64,000 nucleotides of DNA from Brevibacterium sp. CBA3109 (GTDB taxonomy: Bacteria; Actinomycetota; Actinomycetes; Actinomycetales; Brevibacteriaceae): positions 744,001-808,000 of the forward strand of contig NZ_CP158281.1 of NCBI RefSeq assembly GCF_040256645.1, read 5' to 3'. The number at the start of each line of letters is the position of its first letter. Positions within the stretch are counted from its first letter, which is position 1. The notes beneath the pieces were generated by a model. The model saw nothing but the letters and a program-made list of their open reading frames with translations. It was not told the DNA's origin and ran no database searches. The position numbers were made by a program, and so were the translations under genes. Positions 54,738 through 63,389 of the stretch are shown piece by piece.

Positions 54738-56165
54738 CTAGACGGCCACGATGTGAGGGTGCTGTCGGTGGAAATCGGTGGCCTGCTGGAAGGTATGCCC
54801 AGCGGCCAGCAGCAGGCCCTCCTTGAAGTCACCGGCGACGAACTGAGCAGCCAGCGGGGTGCCGCGCTCGGTGAAGCCGGCGGGCAGAGTGATCGAGGGC
54901 ATGCCACAGTTGTCGATCGGTGCCGTCGGAATCGTGACTCCGGCGAACAGCTCGGCGTCGGAGCCGAGATTCTCCATCTGTGAAATCGTCGGTGAGGCGG
55001 CGCCGATGCCTGGAAGCAGCAGCAGGTCGATGTCGGACATGAGAGCGCGCATGCGACCGGTGAATGCTCGCCGGGATTCGAGCAGCTCGTGGTAGTCGAT
55101 GGCGCTGAGGCCGCGCCCGATCTCGATGAGGCCGGCGAGGTCGGGACCGTACTCGGCCGACCTCGACGGGTAGTTCTCTGCGTGAACGCCCGCGGTCTCG
55201 ATTCCGCACAGGGCAGTCCATTCCTGTGCCGCTTCGGCGAATCCGGGGGTGCGCACGTCGAGGACGCGCCAACCGAGGTCGAGGAGCACCTCGATGGTGG
55301 ATTCGAGCATCTCGTTGGTGACGTCATCGAAATGTTCGGCTGCCAGTTCGCGGTCGAATCCGACGACCGGGGTGGTCTCGAGCCTGAGCTGCCGGCTGTA
55401 GCGGGGCACCGGTTCAAGCGCCGACGTCGGGTCGTTCGGGTCATGGCCGGCGATGGCCTCGAGGATGATGGCGGCATCGCGTGCGCTGCGCGTCATCGGT
55501 CCGATGTGGTCAAGGCTCGGCGCCAAGGGAAAGATGCCGTTGCGTGAGACCCGGCCCCAGGTGGATTTGAGTCCGGTGACCCCATTGGCCGAGGACGGCA
55601 GTCGGATCGAACCTCCGGTGTCCGAGCCCAACGAGCCGTAGCAGAGGCCGGCTGCGGTCGCGACGCCCGAACCGCTCGAGGAGACCCCTGACCAGGTGTT
55701 GGGCTCCCAAGGGTTGACCGGGGTCGGCAGGTCGGGATGATGTCCGGTGAACGCACCCTCGGTGAGCCGCAGCTTTCCCAGGATCACCGCCCCGGCCGCC
55801 CGCAGGCGAGCCACGACGGTGGCGTCGAAGTCGGGCTGGAAGTCGGCGTGGATCGTGGTGCCCGCACCTGTCGGCGCGTCATGGGTGTAGGCCAGGTCTT
55901 TGATCGCCAGCGGCACACCGTGCAGCGGACCCAGCCAGTCCCCGCGCGCCAGACGTTCATCGAGGTCGTCGGCGGCGGCCAAGGCCGATTCGCGCATCAG
56001 GGTGACGAAGGACAGGAGGTGAGGGTCGAGTTCGTCGATCCGGTCGAACATGGCCTCGGTGGCTGCCCTGGAGCTCAGCCGCCCGGATCTGATGAGTTCC
56101 GAGACCTCGTGCAGCTCACGGAACTCGAGTCCGCTGTTCGCCGAGGTGGTTGTGCTGCTGGCCAT
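54738..56165 (-). CDS. Amidase (amidase signature family)
   Basis: A 475-residue amidase. The Ser-cisSer-Lys triad elements are visible: Lys in HGVPLAIKDLA, cis-Ser in SGVSSSGSGVATAAGL and the nucleophile Ser in SLGSDTGGSIRLPSS. The signature usually reads GSSGGS where this protein has SSGSGV, a slight change. Substrates range from indoleacetamide to aryl amides; not predictable here. ATG at 56165 with AGGAGG-like AAGGAGGCG upstream. Confidence 0.88.
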   Translation of the reverse strand: MASSTTTSANSGLEFRELHEVSELIRSGRLSSRAATEAMFDRIDELDPHLLSFVTLMRESALAAADDLDERLARGDWLGPLHGVPLAIKDLAYTHDAPTGAGTTIHADFQPDFDATVVARLRAAGAVILGKLRLTEGAFTGHHPDLPTPVNPWEPNTWSGVSSSGSGVATAAGLCYGSLGSDTGGSIRLPSSANGVTGLKSTWGRVSRNGIFPLAPSLDHIGPMTRSARDAAIILEAIAGHDPNDPTSALEPVPRYSRQLRLETTPVVGFDRELAAEHFDDVTNEMLESTIEVLLDLGWRVLDVRTPGFAEAAQEWTALCGIETAGVHAENYPSRSAEYGPDLAGLIEIGRGLSAIDYHELLESRRAFTGRMRALMSDIDLLLLPGIGAASPTISQMENLGSDAELFAGVTIPTAPIDNCGMPSITLPAGFTERGTPLAAQFVAGDFKEGLLLAAGHTFQQATDFHRQHPHIVAV

Positions 56166-56217
56166 GGACGCCTCCTTGCATCGGTTGTCCCCATGCTAAC
56201 CGGGAAATCTCAGAACG

Positions 56218-56577
56218 TCACTGCTGGTCAGCGCCGCCCCCGGCGAGCTCCCGCAGGGCCTGAACGTGAGCGTCGAGTCGGGCGCTCCCGTCTGTGCTGA
56301 TGGCGACCCATGTGCGGGGGCGTTTGCCGACATAGCCCTTTCGGACCTCGACCAGCCCCGCCTTCTCGAGGGCGGAGATGTGGCGGGAGAGCACGGAGTC
56401 GGAAACGCCGAGGGAGTCGCGCAGGAGTTTGAATTCCGCGCGGTCCCGATTCTTCAGACTCGCCACGATGCCGAGTCGAGTGGGATTGTTCAGATCTGAT
56501 TCGATCCGAGTCAAGGACTCGCCGAGGTTGTCCATCGTGTCATCGGATTCGTCGTCGGTGCTGATGTAGGGATTCAT
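56218..56577 (-). CDS. Winged-helix regulator (ArsR/MarR-like)
   Basis: A 119-residue regulator. NNPTRLGIVASLKNRDRAEFKLLRDSLGVSDSVLSRHISALEKAGLVEVRKGYVG is a winged-helix DNA-binding domain with a Tyr/Lys-rich wing. It has no ligand domain. Transcribed right after the membrane protein gene (19-bp gap), and a perfect palindrome precedes the pair. Probably a repressor of its own operon. Confidence 0.84.
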   Translation of the reverse strand: MNPYISTDDESDDTMDNLGESLTRIESDLNNPTRLGIVASLKNRDRAEFKLLRDSLGVSDSVLSRHISALEKAGLVEVRKGYVGKRPRTWVAISTDGSARLDAHVQALRELAGGGADQQ

Positions 56578-56596
56578 GATCGTGCCTCGTCCTTTC

Positions 56597-57016
56597 TCAG
56601 CGGCGCAGTCCGACAAGGGCCATGATGGGGGAGAGGACCCAGATGAAGCCGGCAGCGGCGAACGGCACCCACGACGTGGGAGTGAACGAGTCGACGATGA
56701 TCGCTGTGAACAGGGCGACGAAGGTCAGCGGCAGCCAGGTGCAGAGCAGGACGGTTGACCGGCGACTCCAGCTCAGGGCCTTCACGGAATAGACGATGAG
56801 GGCCGGCACCAGCCAGGCGCCGCCGGCGCCGAGGATGATCAGTTGGATCGTATTGTCCTCGATGAGTCCGACGGCGAGGATCCCCACAGAGATGGCCGCA
56901 CTGTAGACGAAGAGCATCGTGACCAGCGGCCAGGCATCGCTGGATCGGGCGTGGGCCTGATTCGACTCGACCTGTGAGAGAAGGTCCTTGGCCTGCTGCG
57001 GGGTGGGCGTGGTCAT
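56597..57016 (-). CDS. Four-helix membrane protein paired with the regulator
   Basis: A 139-residue protein with about four hydrophobic helices and a short polar N-terminus. The regulator/membrane-protein pairing is common in Gram-positive stress modules but this membrane protein has no known function. ATG at 57016 with CAAAGGAG eight bases upstream. First gene of the pair. Confidence 0.72.
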   Translation of the reverse strand: MTTPTPQQAKDLLSQVESNQAHARSSDAWPLVTMLFVYSAAISVGILAVGLIEDNTIQLIILGAGGAWLVPALIVYSVKALSWSRRSTVLLCTWLPLTFVALFTAIIVDSFTPTSWVPFAAAGFIWVLSPIMALVGLRR

Positions 57017-57084
57017 GACAACTCCTTTGTTGCTGTCTTCACCGAGAAACGGTGACTTCCTGATGGAAGTAATTACAGCTTAGC

Positions 57085-57111
57085 AAGTACTTTCCATGTT
57101 GGAAAGTACTT
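57085..57111. promoter_or_regulatory. Perfect 11-bp palindrome upstream of the membrane protein/regulator pair
   Basis: AAGTACTTTCC-ATGTT-GGAAAGTACTT. Each arm itself contains AGTACT. It lies 69-95 bp before the 57016 start, and a partial half-site (GGAAGTAATTAC) follows at 57065-57076. Very likely the operator of the winged-helix regulator. Confidence 0.72.
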
Positions 57112-57137
57112 TCGCGAAGTTGTTCTCGCGGCAGGGC

Positions 57138-57590
57138 TCAGGCAGAAGCCGCAGCAGCCACTGTGGCTGCAAGCTCGGTGGTCGCGCCGAGGTGGTCGGC
57201 GGTGACCTCGCCGGTGACGATGAGCGGGTCGAAGGCGAGCTTCCAGCCCAGACCCGTCGTGATCTGCTTCATCGCGGTCTCCGCTCCGGTCGTGTCGTAG
57301 CCGCCGTGGATCCAATAGGAGAACGGGCGACCGGCGGTCGGCTCCCTGACCGCGTCGTACGTGGTGTCGAAGAAGTGCTTGAGGGCTCCGGAGATGTAGC
57401 CGAAGTTCGCCGTCGTGCCGAGGACGAACCCATCGGCGGCGAGCACGTCCTCGGCCGTCGCCTCCAAGGCGGGACGGACTATGACGTCGACGTCACCCAG
57501 CTCCGGCATGCGCAGTCCGGACAGGGCCGCCTCGGCGATTTCAGTCGTTGCCTGTGACGGGGAATGATGAACGAGCAATATGCTGACCAT
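57138..57590 (-). CDS. Flavodoxin-like NAD(P)H oxidoreductase
   Basis: A 150-residue flavodoxin-fold protein. LLVHHSPSQATTEIAEAAL is the FMN-phosphate loop, then GFVLGTTANFGYISGALKHFFDTTYD binds the flavin ring. It is the NADPH-dependent FMN reductase (FMN_red) type. Role unknown. It is divergent from the sirtuin gene (43 bp between starts). Confidence 0.82.
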   Translation of the reverse strand: MVSILLVHHSPSQATTEIAEAALSGLRMPELGDVDVIVRPALEATAEDVLAADGFVLGTTANFGYISGALKHFFDTTYDAVREPTAGRPFSYWIHGGYDTTGAETAMKQITTGLGWKLAFDPLIVTGEVTADHLGATTELAATVAAAASA

Positions 57591-57632
57591 GGGACCAGAC
57601 TAACCCTGCAGCATTTCGACGAGGGAGGATTC

Positions 57633-58562
57633 GTGGCAGTCATCTTTGATCCGCTCCGCGGGCGGACACGACCCGAGCCCAGCCACAGCGATGATGAGAT
57701 CATCGACGTGCTCACCGGCGCTGCCGGGGCCGTGGGAATCGACACCTCCGGGTGGGCGGTGCTGACCGGGGCCGGGATGAGCACGGATTCGGGAGTCCCC
57801 GACTATCGGGGACCCGACGCCGTGCCCCGGCAGCCGATGACGATTCAGACCTTCCTGTCCCATCCCGACCAGCGGGCCCGCTATTGGGCGCGTTCCTGGG
57901 TGGGCTGGCCGCGGATGCGCTCTGCCCGGCCTAATGCGGCACATCTGGGGCTCGCTCAGCTGCCCGTCGCCGGCATCGTCACGCAGAATGTCGACGGACT
58001 CCACCAGGCCGCGGCACGGGAGGAGGGCAGTCGCAGTCCGGTCATCGATCTGCATGGCAGCCTGGATCGTGTCATCTGCCTCAAGGAAGGGCACATGTTC
58101 GACCGGGACTGGGTCCAGATCCAGTTGAGCGAGCTCAACCCCGAGTTCGCGAAACTCGTGGGAATCGATCCGATCGATGTCGAGACGGCTCCCGACGGTG
58201 ACGTGGACTTAGAGGAGACGGCGGATTTCATTGTCGCCGACTGCCCTCGCTGCGGTGGAATCCTCAAACCCGATGTCGTGTACTTCGGTGACTCCGTGCC
58301 TCCGGCGAGGCTGCAGGAGGCGAATCGCATCTGCGCTGAGGCGAGTGGAATCGTCGTGCTCGGATCCTCGCTCGCGGTGTTGTCGGGGCTGCGTTTCGTG
58401 CGGGCGGCGGCGAAGGCCGGGAAGCCGGTGGTCATCGTCACAGACGGTCCCACCAGGGGAGATGAGCTTGCTGACTATCGCTCGATCTCCCGCGTCGGCG
58501 ACTTCGTCAAGGGGTGGGCACTCAGAGGAATCCAAGGCGATGATGACAAGCTTCAGGCATGA
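57633..58562 (+). CDS. NAD-dependent deacetylase (Sir2 family)
   Basis: A 309-residue sirtuin. NAD motifs GAGMSTDSGVPDYRGP, TQNVDGLHQAA and DLHGS (catalytic His) are intact. The Zn site is unusual: the first pair reads CLKEGH where CxxC is expected, so the second Cys is Glu, while the second pair CPRCGG is intact. GTG at 57633 has GAGGGAGG upstream and is favoured over a longer ATG start at 57564, which would extend into the flavodoxin-like gene. Overlaps the next gene by ATGA. Confidence 0.86.
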   Translation: MAVIFDPLRGRTRPEPSHSDDEIIDVLTGAAGAVGIDTSGWAVLTGAGMSTDSGVPDYRGPDAVPRQPMTIQTFLSHPDQRARYWARSWVGWPRMRSARPNAAHLGLAQLPVAGIVTQNVDGLHQAAAREEGSRSPVIDLHGSLDRVICLKEGHMFDRDWVQIQLSELNPEFAKLVGIDPIDVETAPDGDVDLEETADFIVADCPRCGGILKPDVVYFGDSVPPARLQEANRICAEASGIVVLGSSLAVLSGLRFVRAAAKAGKPVVIVTDGPTRGDELADYRSISRVGDFVKGWALRGIQGDDDKLQA

Positions 58563-59161
58563 GCAATCTTGCCCGAACCGAACGCCTCCGCCTCGTCGAT
58601 ACAGCCAACAGGGCCGGTGAAGACGCCCCGACGCTGTGCGAGGGCTGGACGACACGTGACCTTGCCACCCACCTCGTCATCCGCGAACGCCACCCCGTGG
58701 CCGCCCTCGGCATCTTCATGCCGAAGCTCGAAGGCAAACGCGAGGAACAGGAACGTGTGTATGCCCCGATGCCGTATTCGAGTCTGCTGGGTCTCGTGGC
58801 ATCCCCGCCGAGGTGGACCCCGGGTCGGTGGCCCGGCGTCGAATCCGTGATGAACACCGCCGAATACATCGTCCACCACGAGGACATCCGACGCGCGGAG
58901 ATCGAATGGATCCCACGCAGGCTGTCCCTGCCGGAGAACCGTGCCGTGTGGACAGCGTGCCGAACCGCGCTCCTACCCTTCGCTGCCAAGGCCGAGGGCC
59001 GCGTCACGATCGTCAGCCCCGGATTCGGCCAGCACAGCACGGGCAGAAAATCCGGCGGGAGTAAGGGCGGTGCCCAGGGGCTCACCATCACCGGTGAACC
59101 CGTGGAGATCCTGCTCTACCTCATGGGCCGAGAGGACCATGCCCTCGTCGATGTGAAGTGA
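58559..59161 (+). CDS. TIGR03085 family metal-binding (DinB-like) protein
   Basis: A 200-residue protein of the maleylpyruvate-isomerase-N-terminal/DinB-like group. LCEGWTTRDLATHLVIRE and AEYIVHHEDIRRA supply the three metal-binding His residues; GEPVEILLYLMGRE is the C-terminal signature. Some relatives use mycothiol as cofactor, which suits an actinobacterium. Translationally coupled to the sirtuin. Confidence 0.86.
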   Translation: MSNLARTERLRLVDTANRAGEDAPTLCEGWTTRDLATHLVIRERHPVAALGIFMPKLEGKREEQERVYAPMPYSSLLGLVASPPRWTPGRWPGVESVMNTAEYIVHHEDIRRAEIEWIPRRLSLPENRAVWTACRTALLPFAAKAEGRVTIVSPGFGQHSTGRKSGGSKGGAQGLTITGEPVEILLYLMGREDHALVDVK

Positions 59162-59183
59162 GGGACCGCATCGTTGGGCGAGG

Positions 59184-59199
59184 CGGGGGAAAACCCCCG
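59184..59199 (+). terminator. GC hairpin after the TIGR03085 gene
   Basis: CGGGGG-AAAA-CCCCCG, a short perfect stem 22 bp after the stop codon, without a clear U tract. Confidence 0.4.
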
Positions 59200-59286
59200 A
59201 ACAGCTGAACGGTTTGTATCATTCCCCTGCCAAGTGCAAGTTCCTAAGCTGATTACAACAGCAGCCGCACAAGCAGAGGCAGAGAA

Positions 59287-59691
59287 ATGAACCCCACCCC
59301 CAACTCCGACTACACAGCAGAGACCAACTACCCCTCGAACACCGGCAGCCAGGGCTACCTGGAACCGAACCAGGGCTACGCCACCGGCGCACAGCCACCG
59401 CAGTCCTACCGCGCCCGGGCAGAGGAAGATCCGGGCAAGGTTCTGGGAATCATCTCCCTCGTCGCGACCCTCTCGACCTTCCTGGGCTTCAACTTCCTCG
59501 GCCCCATCGTCGGCATCATCACCGGACATATGGCACGCAAGAACTCACGCGGCGCAGGCTTCGCCGACAACGAGATGGGCAAATGGGGCTTCATCCTCGG
59601 CATCGTCTTCATCTCGCTGGCCGCACTTGGCGGACTGCTCGGCCTGTCCATCGCCGGCTTCGCCGGGCTCGCAGGCTTGCTGGGAGCCTGA
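59287..59691 (+). CDS. DUF4190 membrane protein
   Basis: A 134-residue protein. Polar, Gln/Tyr/Pro-rich N-terminus (about 1-50), then two hydrophobic helices: LGIISLVATLSTFLGFNFLGPIVGIITGHMA and LGIVFISLAALGGLLGL. DUF4190 proteins are uncharacterised; the pattern is that of a tail-anchored or small membrane protein. GAGGCAGAG precedes the ATG. Confidence 0.8.
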   Translation: MNPTPNSDYTAETNYPSNTGSQGYLEPNQGYATGAQPPQSYRARAEEDPGKVLGIISLVATLSTFLGFNFLGPIVGIITGHMARKNSRGAGFADNEMGKWGFILGIVFISLAALGGLLGLSIAGFAGLAGLLGA

Positions 59692-59710
59692 GGCCCCGAC
59701 AGCCTGAGGC

Positions 59711-61339
59711 TCAGTAACCGACCCAGGCTCCGCGCTCCTGATCGAGCACACGTGGGTGGAGCAGGGTCGACGCCGCGACATCATCCACGGAGGCCCGATC
59801 ACGATCGGGTGGGAAGGCAGTGGAGGAAGCGAGCACCTCAGACGTCGCGAACTTCAATCCCTCGGGAGCATCCCGGGGGACTGTCACGTCCGGGCCCTTC
59901 TTGCTGGTCCTGCCGTGTCCAGGGACATCGGCGAGGAAATAGCCCCAGTCACCGAAGCTGGGAACATCGACGTGATAGGGCGTGGTGGCCAGTCCCGCCT
60001 CGGCGACGGCTTCCCCGATGCCCCAATACGCACCCGGCGCGAAATACGGGGAACCGGCCTGGACGACGAGGCGGGCCTCGGGAGACATGACCTGCTTGAT
60101 CAGTCCATAGAACTCGATGCTGTAGAGCTTCGAGGTGGCTACATCGTCTGGGTCCGGCAGGTCGGCGATGACCGCATCGTAGGCGGTGTGCTTGGCTTCG
60201 CGCAGCCAGGTGAAGGCGTCTGCGGCGATGGTTGTCACCCGGGGATCGTCGAGAGAATCCTCATTGAAGTCGGTGAAGTGGTCCGAGGTCTTCGCGAGTT
60301 CGAGGACTCGCGGATCGAGGTCGACGAGCGTCACCGATTCGACGTCGGGGTACTTGAGGATCTCACGAACGGCCAGGCCGTCCCCGCCGCCGAGGACGAG
60401 GACGTTGCGTTTGGGCCCGTCCATGAGCGGGTGGACGAGGGATTCGTGATAGCGGTATTCGTCTGCCGAAGCGAACTGCAGGTCCCCATTGAGATAGAGC
60501 CGCGTGTCCCCGGTCTTCTGCGATTCGGTGAGCACGATCTCCTGATAGTCCGTGCGCTGGGAGTACACGATCGGGTCGCGGTAGAGGCGCTGGCGGGTGG
60601 TCATCTCGATATCGTCGGTGTACACCCAGACCACGGTGAGCCCGCCGACGATGACGACGAGCAGGCCAGCCAAGATCACCTGTGTGCGGGTGCGGATCTC
60701 GGTGCGGAAGAGCCAGAGGACGATGAGGATGCCGACGACGGCGTTCGTGATGCCCACTGCCAGGGCGCCGCGGGGCAGACCGAAGACGGGAAGCAGGATG
60801 AAGGGGAAGGCGAGCCCGCCGACCAGGCCGCCGACGTAGTCCGCGGCGAAGAGATCGGCCACGGCACTTGAGGCCTTCTGCGCGCGGATGCGCTGGACGA
60901 GCTCCATGAGCAGGGGGATCTCCGCGCCGATGAGGGCGCCGATGACGAAGGCGAGGACGACCATGGCGACGGTGTAGATGTCGGCGAAGGCGAACGCGAG
61001 GTAGAGCAGGATGACCGAGAGCCCACCGATGATGCCCAAGGCCGCCTCGATGAGGGCGAAGGCGACGGCGGCGAACTCTGTCAGGCGCTTCGTGGCCAGG
61101 GACCCGATGCCCATCGCGAAGACCATGACGGAGAGCACGATCGAGGCCTGGACGATCGTGTCGCCCAGGAGGTAGGAACCCAGTGCGACGAGCGCGAGCT
61201 CGTAGACCATGCCGCAGCTGGCGCAGATGAAGACGGCCAGGAGCACGAAGAAGCGGGCTGGCCCCGGCTTCAGCGGCAGGGTGATCGGTTTGCTGCCGCC
61301 GGTGGAACCGGCGTCACTGGTGTCTGTCAGTGAACTCAA
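59711..61339 (-). CDS. Membrane-bound spermidine synthase-like aminopropyltransferase
   Basis: A 542-residue fusion. The N-terminal half (about 25-240) is a polytopic domain with about seven helices; the C-terminal half is a spermidine-synthase-like SAM fold with VLVLGGGDGLAVREILKYPDVESVTLVDLDP and DAVIADLPDPDD. The Tyr and Asp used for the polyamine in soluble SpeE are not obvious, so the donor/acceptor may differ. The start is TTG at 61339, overlapping the DUF350 stop. It is the last gene of a five-gene operon. Confidence 0.88.
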   Translation of the reverse strand: MSSLTDTSDAGSTGGSKPITLPLKPGPARFFVLLAVFICASCGMVYELALVALGSYLLGDTIVQASIVLSVMVFAMGIGSLATKRLTEFAAVAFALIEAALGIIGGLSVILLYLAFAFADIYTVAMVVLAFVIGALIGAEIPLLMELVQRIRAQKASSAVADLFAADYVGGLVGGLAFPFILLPVFGLPRGALAVGITNAVVGILIVLWLFRTEIRTRTQVILAGLLVVIVGGLTVVWVYTDDIEMTTRQRLYRDPIVYSQRTDYQEIVLTESQKTGDTRLYLNGDLQFASADEYRYHESLVHPLMDGPKRNVLVLGGGDGLAVREILKYPDVESVTLVDLDPRVLELAKTSDHFTDFNEDSLDDPRVTTIAADAFTWLREAKHTAYDAVIADLPDPDDVATSKLYSIEFYGLIKQVMSPEARLVVQAGSPYFAPGAYWGIGEAVAEAGLATTPYHVDVPSFGDWGYFLADVPGHGRTSKKGPDVTVPRDAPEGLKFATSEVLASSTAFPPDRDRASVDDVAASTLLHPRVLDQERGAWVGY

Positions 61340-61761
61340 AGGAGTGCTGCGGCCATGATGCCCGCGATGCCCACGTGAGCGGAGGCATTGACCCAGACCT
61401 CGGGGTGGAACTCATCAGGTTTGATGATGTCGCCGAGCTTGCCGGGTGTGAAGGCGTCGATGAGCAGGAAGCTCAGCGCCATGAGGATGATGCCGACGAG
61501 GCCGAAGACGAGGGTGGAGATGATGCCCAGGAGCAGGTCATCGGAGCTGGCCCGGATCGCAGCGATGACGATGATCGCCACACTCAGAAGGTCGGAGGCC
61601 ACAAGGATCGCGGCATTCTTCGACTTCTTCTCCCACAGGATCACGTGGAGCTTGCCCGGGGTGAGGAGGTCGACGACGAAGTAGCCGATGAGCATGAGTA
61701 TGAGGCCGCTCACGGCGTAGGAGAGGACGATCCCGATCTCAAGGAAGAGGTCTGCCAACAT
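61336..61761 (-). CDS. DUF350 (YjfL-like) membrane protein
   Basis: A 141-residue protein with four hydrophobic helices. The DUF350 signature is seen in GYFVVDLLTPGKLHVILWEKKSKNAA and again in LLIDAFTPGKLGDIIKPDEFHP. DUF350 occurs with spermidine-synthase-like and DUF4178 proteins in many bacteria, which is the case here. Function unknown; it may form a membrane scaffold for the enzyme. Confidence 0.87.
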   Translation of the reverse strand: MLADLFLEIGIVLSYAVSGLILMLIGYFVVDLLTPGKLHVILWEKKSKNAAILVASDLLSVAIIVIAAIRASSDDLLLGIISTLVFGLVGIILMALSFLLIDAFTPGKLGDIIKPDEFHPEVWVNASAHVGIAGIMAAALL

Positions 61762-61817
61762 GGTTGCCTTTCAAGGTGCGGTCGGTGCTGTCATTTCTGC
61801 AGTTGCTGTGGGCACTG

Positions 61818-62174
61818 TCATTTGCCGGTGCCGGGTCCGCCGCCGCGGAATCCGGAGCCATCGCCGTAGGTCGATCCGGTGCTGCTGGAGCCGCCGAAGA
61901 AGGGAAGGAAGAAGAATCCTCCGCCGCCCCCGCCTGAGCCGTTCGAATCGTCCGTGCAGCCATTCATGATGCTGCCGAGGATCAGGACGATGACGACGAG
62001 GATGACGATGGTGCCGCACCCGGAACCCTTCTTCGGGTCTCCGGAGTTATTGTTCGAGGGTCCGGAGCCGCGATTGCCGCCGGAGCCGCGATCTCCGCCG
62101 CCGGAGCCGCGCCCGTTCTCGGCGTCGAAGTTGAAGGAGCCTCCACCCATGGAGACGTTGGGATCGCGGCTCAT
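61818..62174 (-). CDS. Glycine/serine-rich single-pass membrane protein
   Basis: A 118-residue low-complexity protein. One hydrophobic helix (GCGTIVILVVIVLILGSIMNGC) is flanked by Gly/Ser/Asn-rich stretches. It overlaps the DUF2617 gene by 4 bp, so it belongs to the operon. No family is recognised. The 56-bp gap before DUF350 shows nothing notable. Confidence 0.72.
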   Translation of the reverse strand: MSRDPNVSMGGGSFNFDAENGRGSGGGDRGSGGNRGSGPSNNNSGDPKKGSGCGTIVILVVIVLILGSIMNGCTDDSNGSGGGGGGFFFLPFFGGSSSTGSTYGDGSGFRGGGPGTGK

Positions 62175-62734
62175 GATCTCCTCCTCAGTTCACTGTGGCT
62201 GTGCACGATCTGTCGGTGCTGGGGATAACAGTGCCAGCTCTGCCAGGAGACTTGTTCCGGTGTGCTGTTCGTCAGCGCCAGTGCCGTGAACGCACCCGGT
62301 TCACCGGGGAAGTCGACGACGAGGTGACGGTCGTGGGCGCTCGAACGGCGCACCACCTCGGCGGCGGCATCACTGAAGCTGCCGGGAACATCTGTGAGCT
62401 CGCAGCGGAACTGATGCCGGGTGAATCCCGACCAGGTTCCAGTGGTGGTGCGGGTCGTGTCCCAGCCAGGACTCTCATCCTCGCCGAGGCAGGCGAAGGT
62501 CTCGATGAATGAGTCAGTGTTGTTGTCGCTCAGGATCACCTGGTGGGAGGAGCCGATGACGTGGAGCTCGAGGCGCGTCCGACCCTGCCCATCCGACGAT
62601 GGCAGATCGATGAACTCTGAGGCCAGAGGTGTGATTCGGCGCTGGTCCAGGCTGAAGCTCAGTGCTTGGGCAGACGTATCGGTGAATGCCACGTCGGCGC
62701 TCACCTGCTGTGTCATCGGGGGAGTGAGTGCCAT
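62171..62734 (-). CDS. DUF2617 family protein
   Basis: A 187-residue protein of the DUF2617 family (recalled as a neighbour of DUF350/DUF4178). Start ATG at 62734 overlaps the DUF4178 stop by one base; an internal ATG at 62716 is possible. DLPSSDGQGRTRLELHVIGSSHQVIL and a Trp/His-rich end (SWQSWHCYPQHRQ) are visible. Function unknown. Confidence 0.72.
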   Translation of the reverse strand: MALTPPMTQQVSADVAFTDTSAQALSFSLDQRRITPLASEFIDLPSSDGQGRTRLELHVIGSSHQVILSDNNTDSFIETFACLGEDESPGWDTTRTTTGTWSGFTRHQFRCELTDVPGSFSDAAAEVVRRSSAHDRHLVVDFPGEPGAFTALALTNSTPEQVSWQSWHCYPQHRQIVHSHSELRRRS

Positions 62735-63351
62735 CAGCTGCCCGAATAGATGGTGAAGGAACCGACCGGGATCGACTCGCCAGTGCTCACTTCCCAACGA
62801 CCGTGGTCGAAGCGTTCGAAGGCGAGCAGCTTGTGGTCATCGGACTCGTAGTCGACGTAGTCGACGCCGCCCTTCTCATTGAGGCCGGTGGTGCCCTCGG
62901 AGCGATAGGAGGCGGTGCCGTGCTCGACGAGTTTGTACTCGGTGCCCTCGATCGTGATGGTCTTGGCCTTGGGCTCGATGTCGAGCTCGGGGCGATCACT
63001 CCACCGGGAGACCTGCAGATCGGGATCATTCTCGACGGTCAGCCACAGGCGGGTAGCGGACTGGTCGGCCTGGAAGAAGTGCTCGGCCCAGTCGTAGCCG
63101 CCCTCTGAGATGCGCAGGGTGCCGCGGACGAAGAACTTCTCATTGCCGAATTCGAGCAGGTCACCGGCCTTGATCGTCTCCGGATCCCCGCCTGCGTTCT
63201 GCTCCGGCGCGAACGGATCCTGTGGTCGGTGGGGTGCGGCCGCATTCTCTTCGAACTTGCGGCGGCTGGCAGCACGCCTGCGGATGACGATCACCGTGAT
63301 GAGAACGACGATGATGAACACCAAGACGGTGATGAGGATATTCGATGACAC
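62734..63351 (-). CDS. DUF4178 domain protein
   Basis: A 205-residue protein, first gene of the operon. N-terminal helix (LITVLVFIIVVLITVIVI) then a DUF4178 domain (LLEFGNEKFFVRGTLRI, SATRLWLTVENDPDLQVSRW, YKLVEHGTASYRSEG). GTG at 63351 is the start. DUF4178 is associated with polyamine-linked systems in several bacteria. Role unknown. Confidence 0.82.
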   Translation of the reverse strand: MSSNILITVLVFIIVVLITVIVIRRRAASRRKFEENAAAPHRPQDPFAPEQNAGGDPETIKAGDLLEFGNEKFFVRGTLRISEGGYDWAEHFFQADQSATRLWLTVENDPDLQVSRWSDRPELDIEPKAKTITIEGTEYKLVEHGTASYRSEGTTGLNEKGGVDYVDYESDDHKLLAFERFDHGRWEVSTGESIPVGSFTIYSGS

Positions 63352-63389
63352 GGTTGCCTGCTTCGATCAGATAGCCGGAACTTTCACAC

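Noticed and set aside
59756-60871. 371-codon plus-strand frame inside the spermidine-synthase-like gene
   Set aside because: Antisense artefact; the minus-strand product has clear SAM and membrane motifs.
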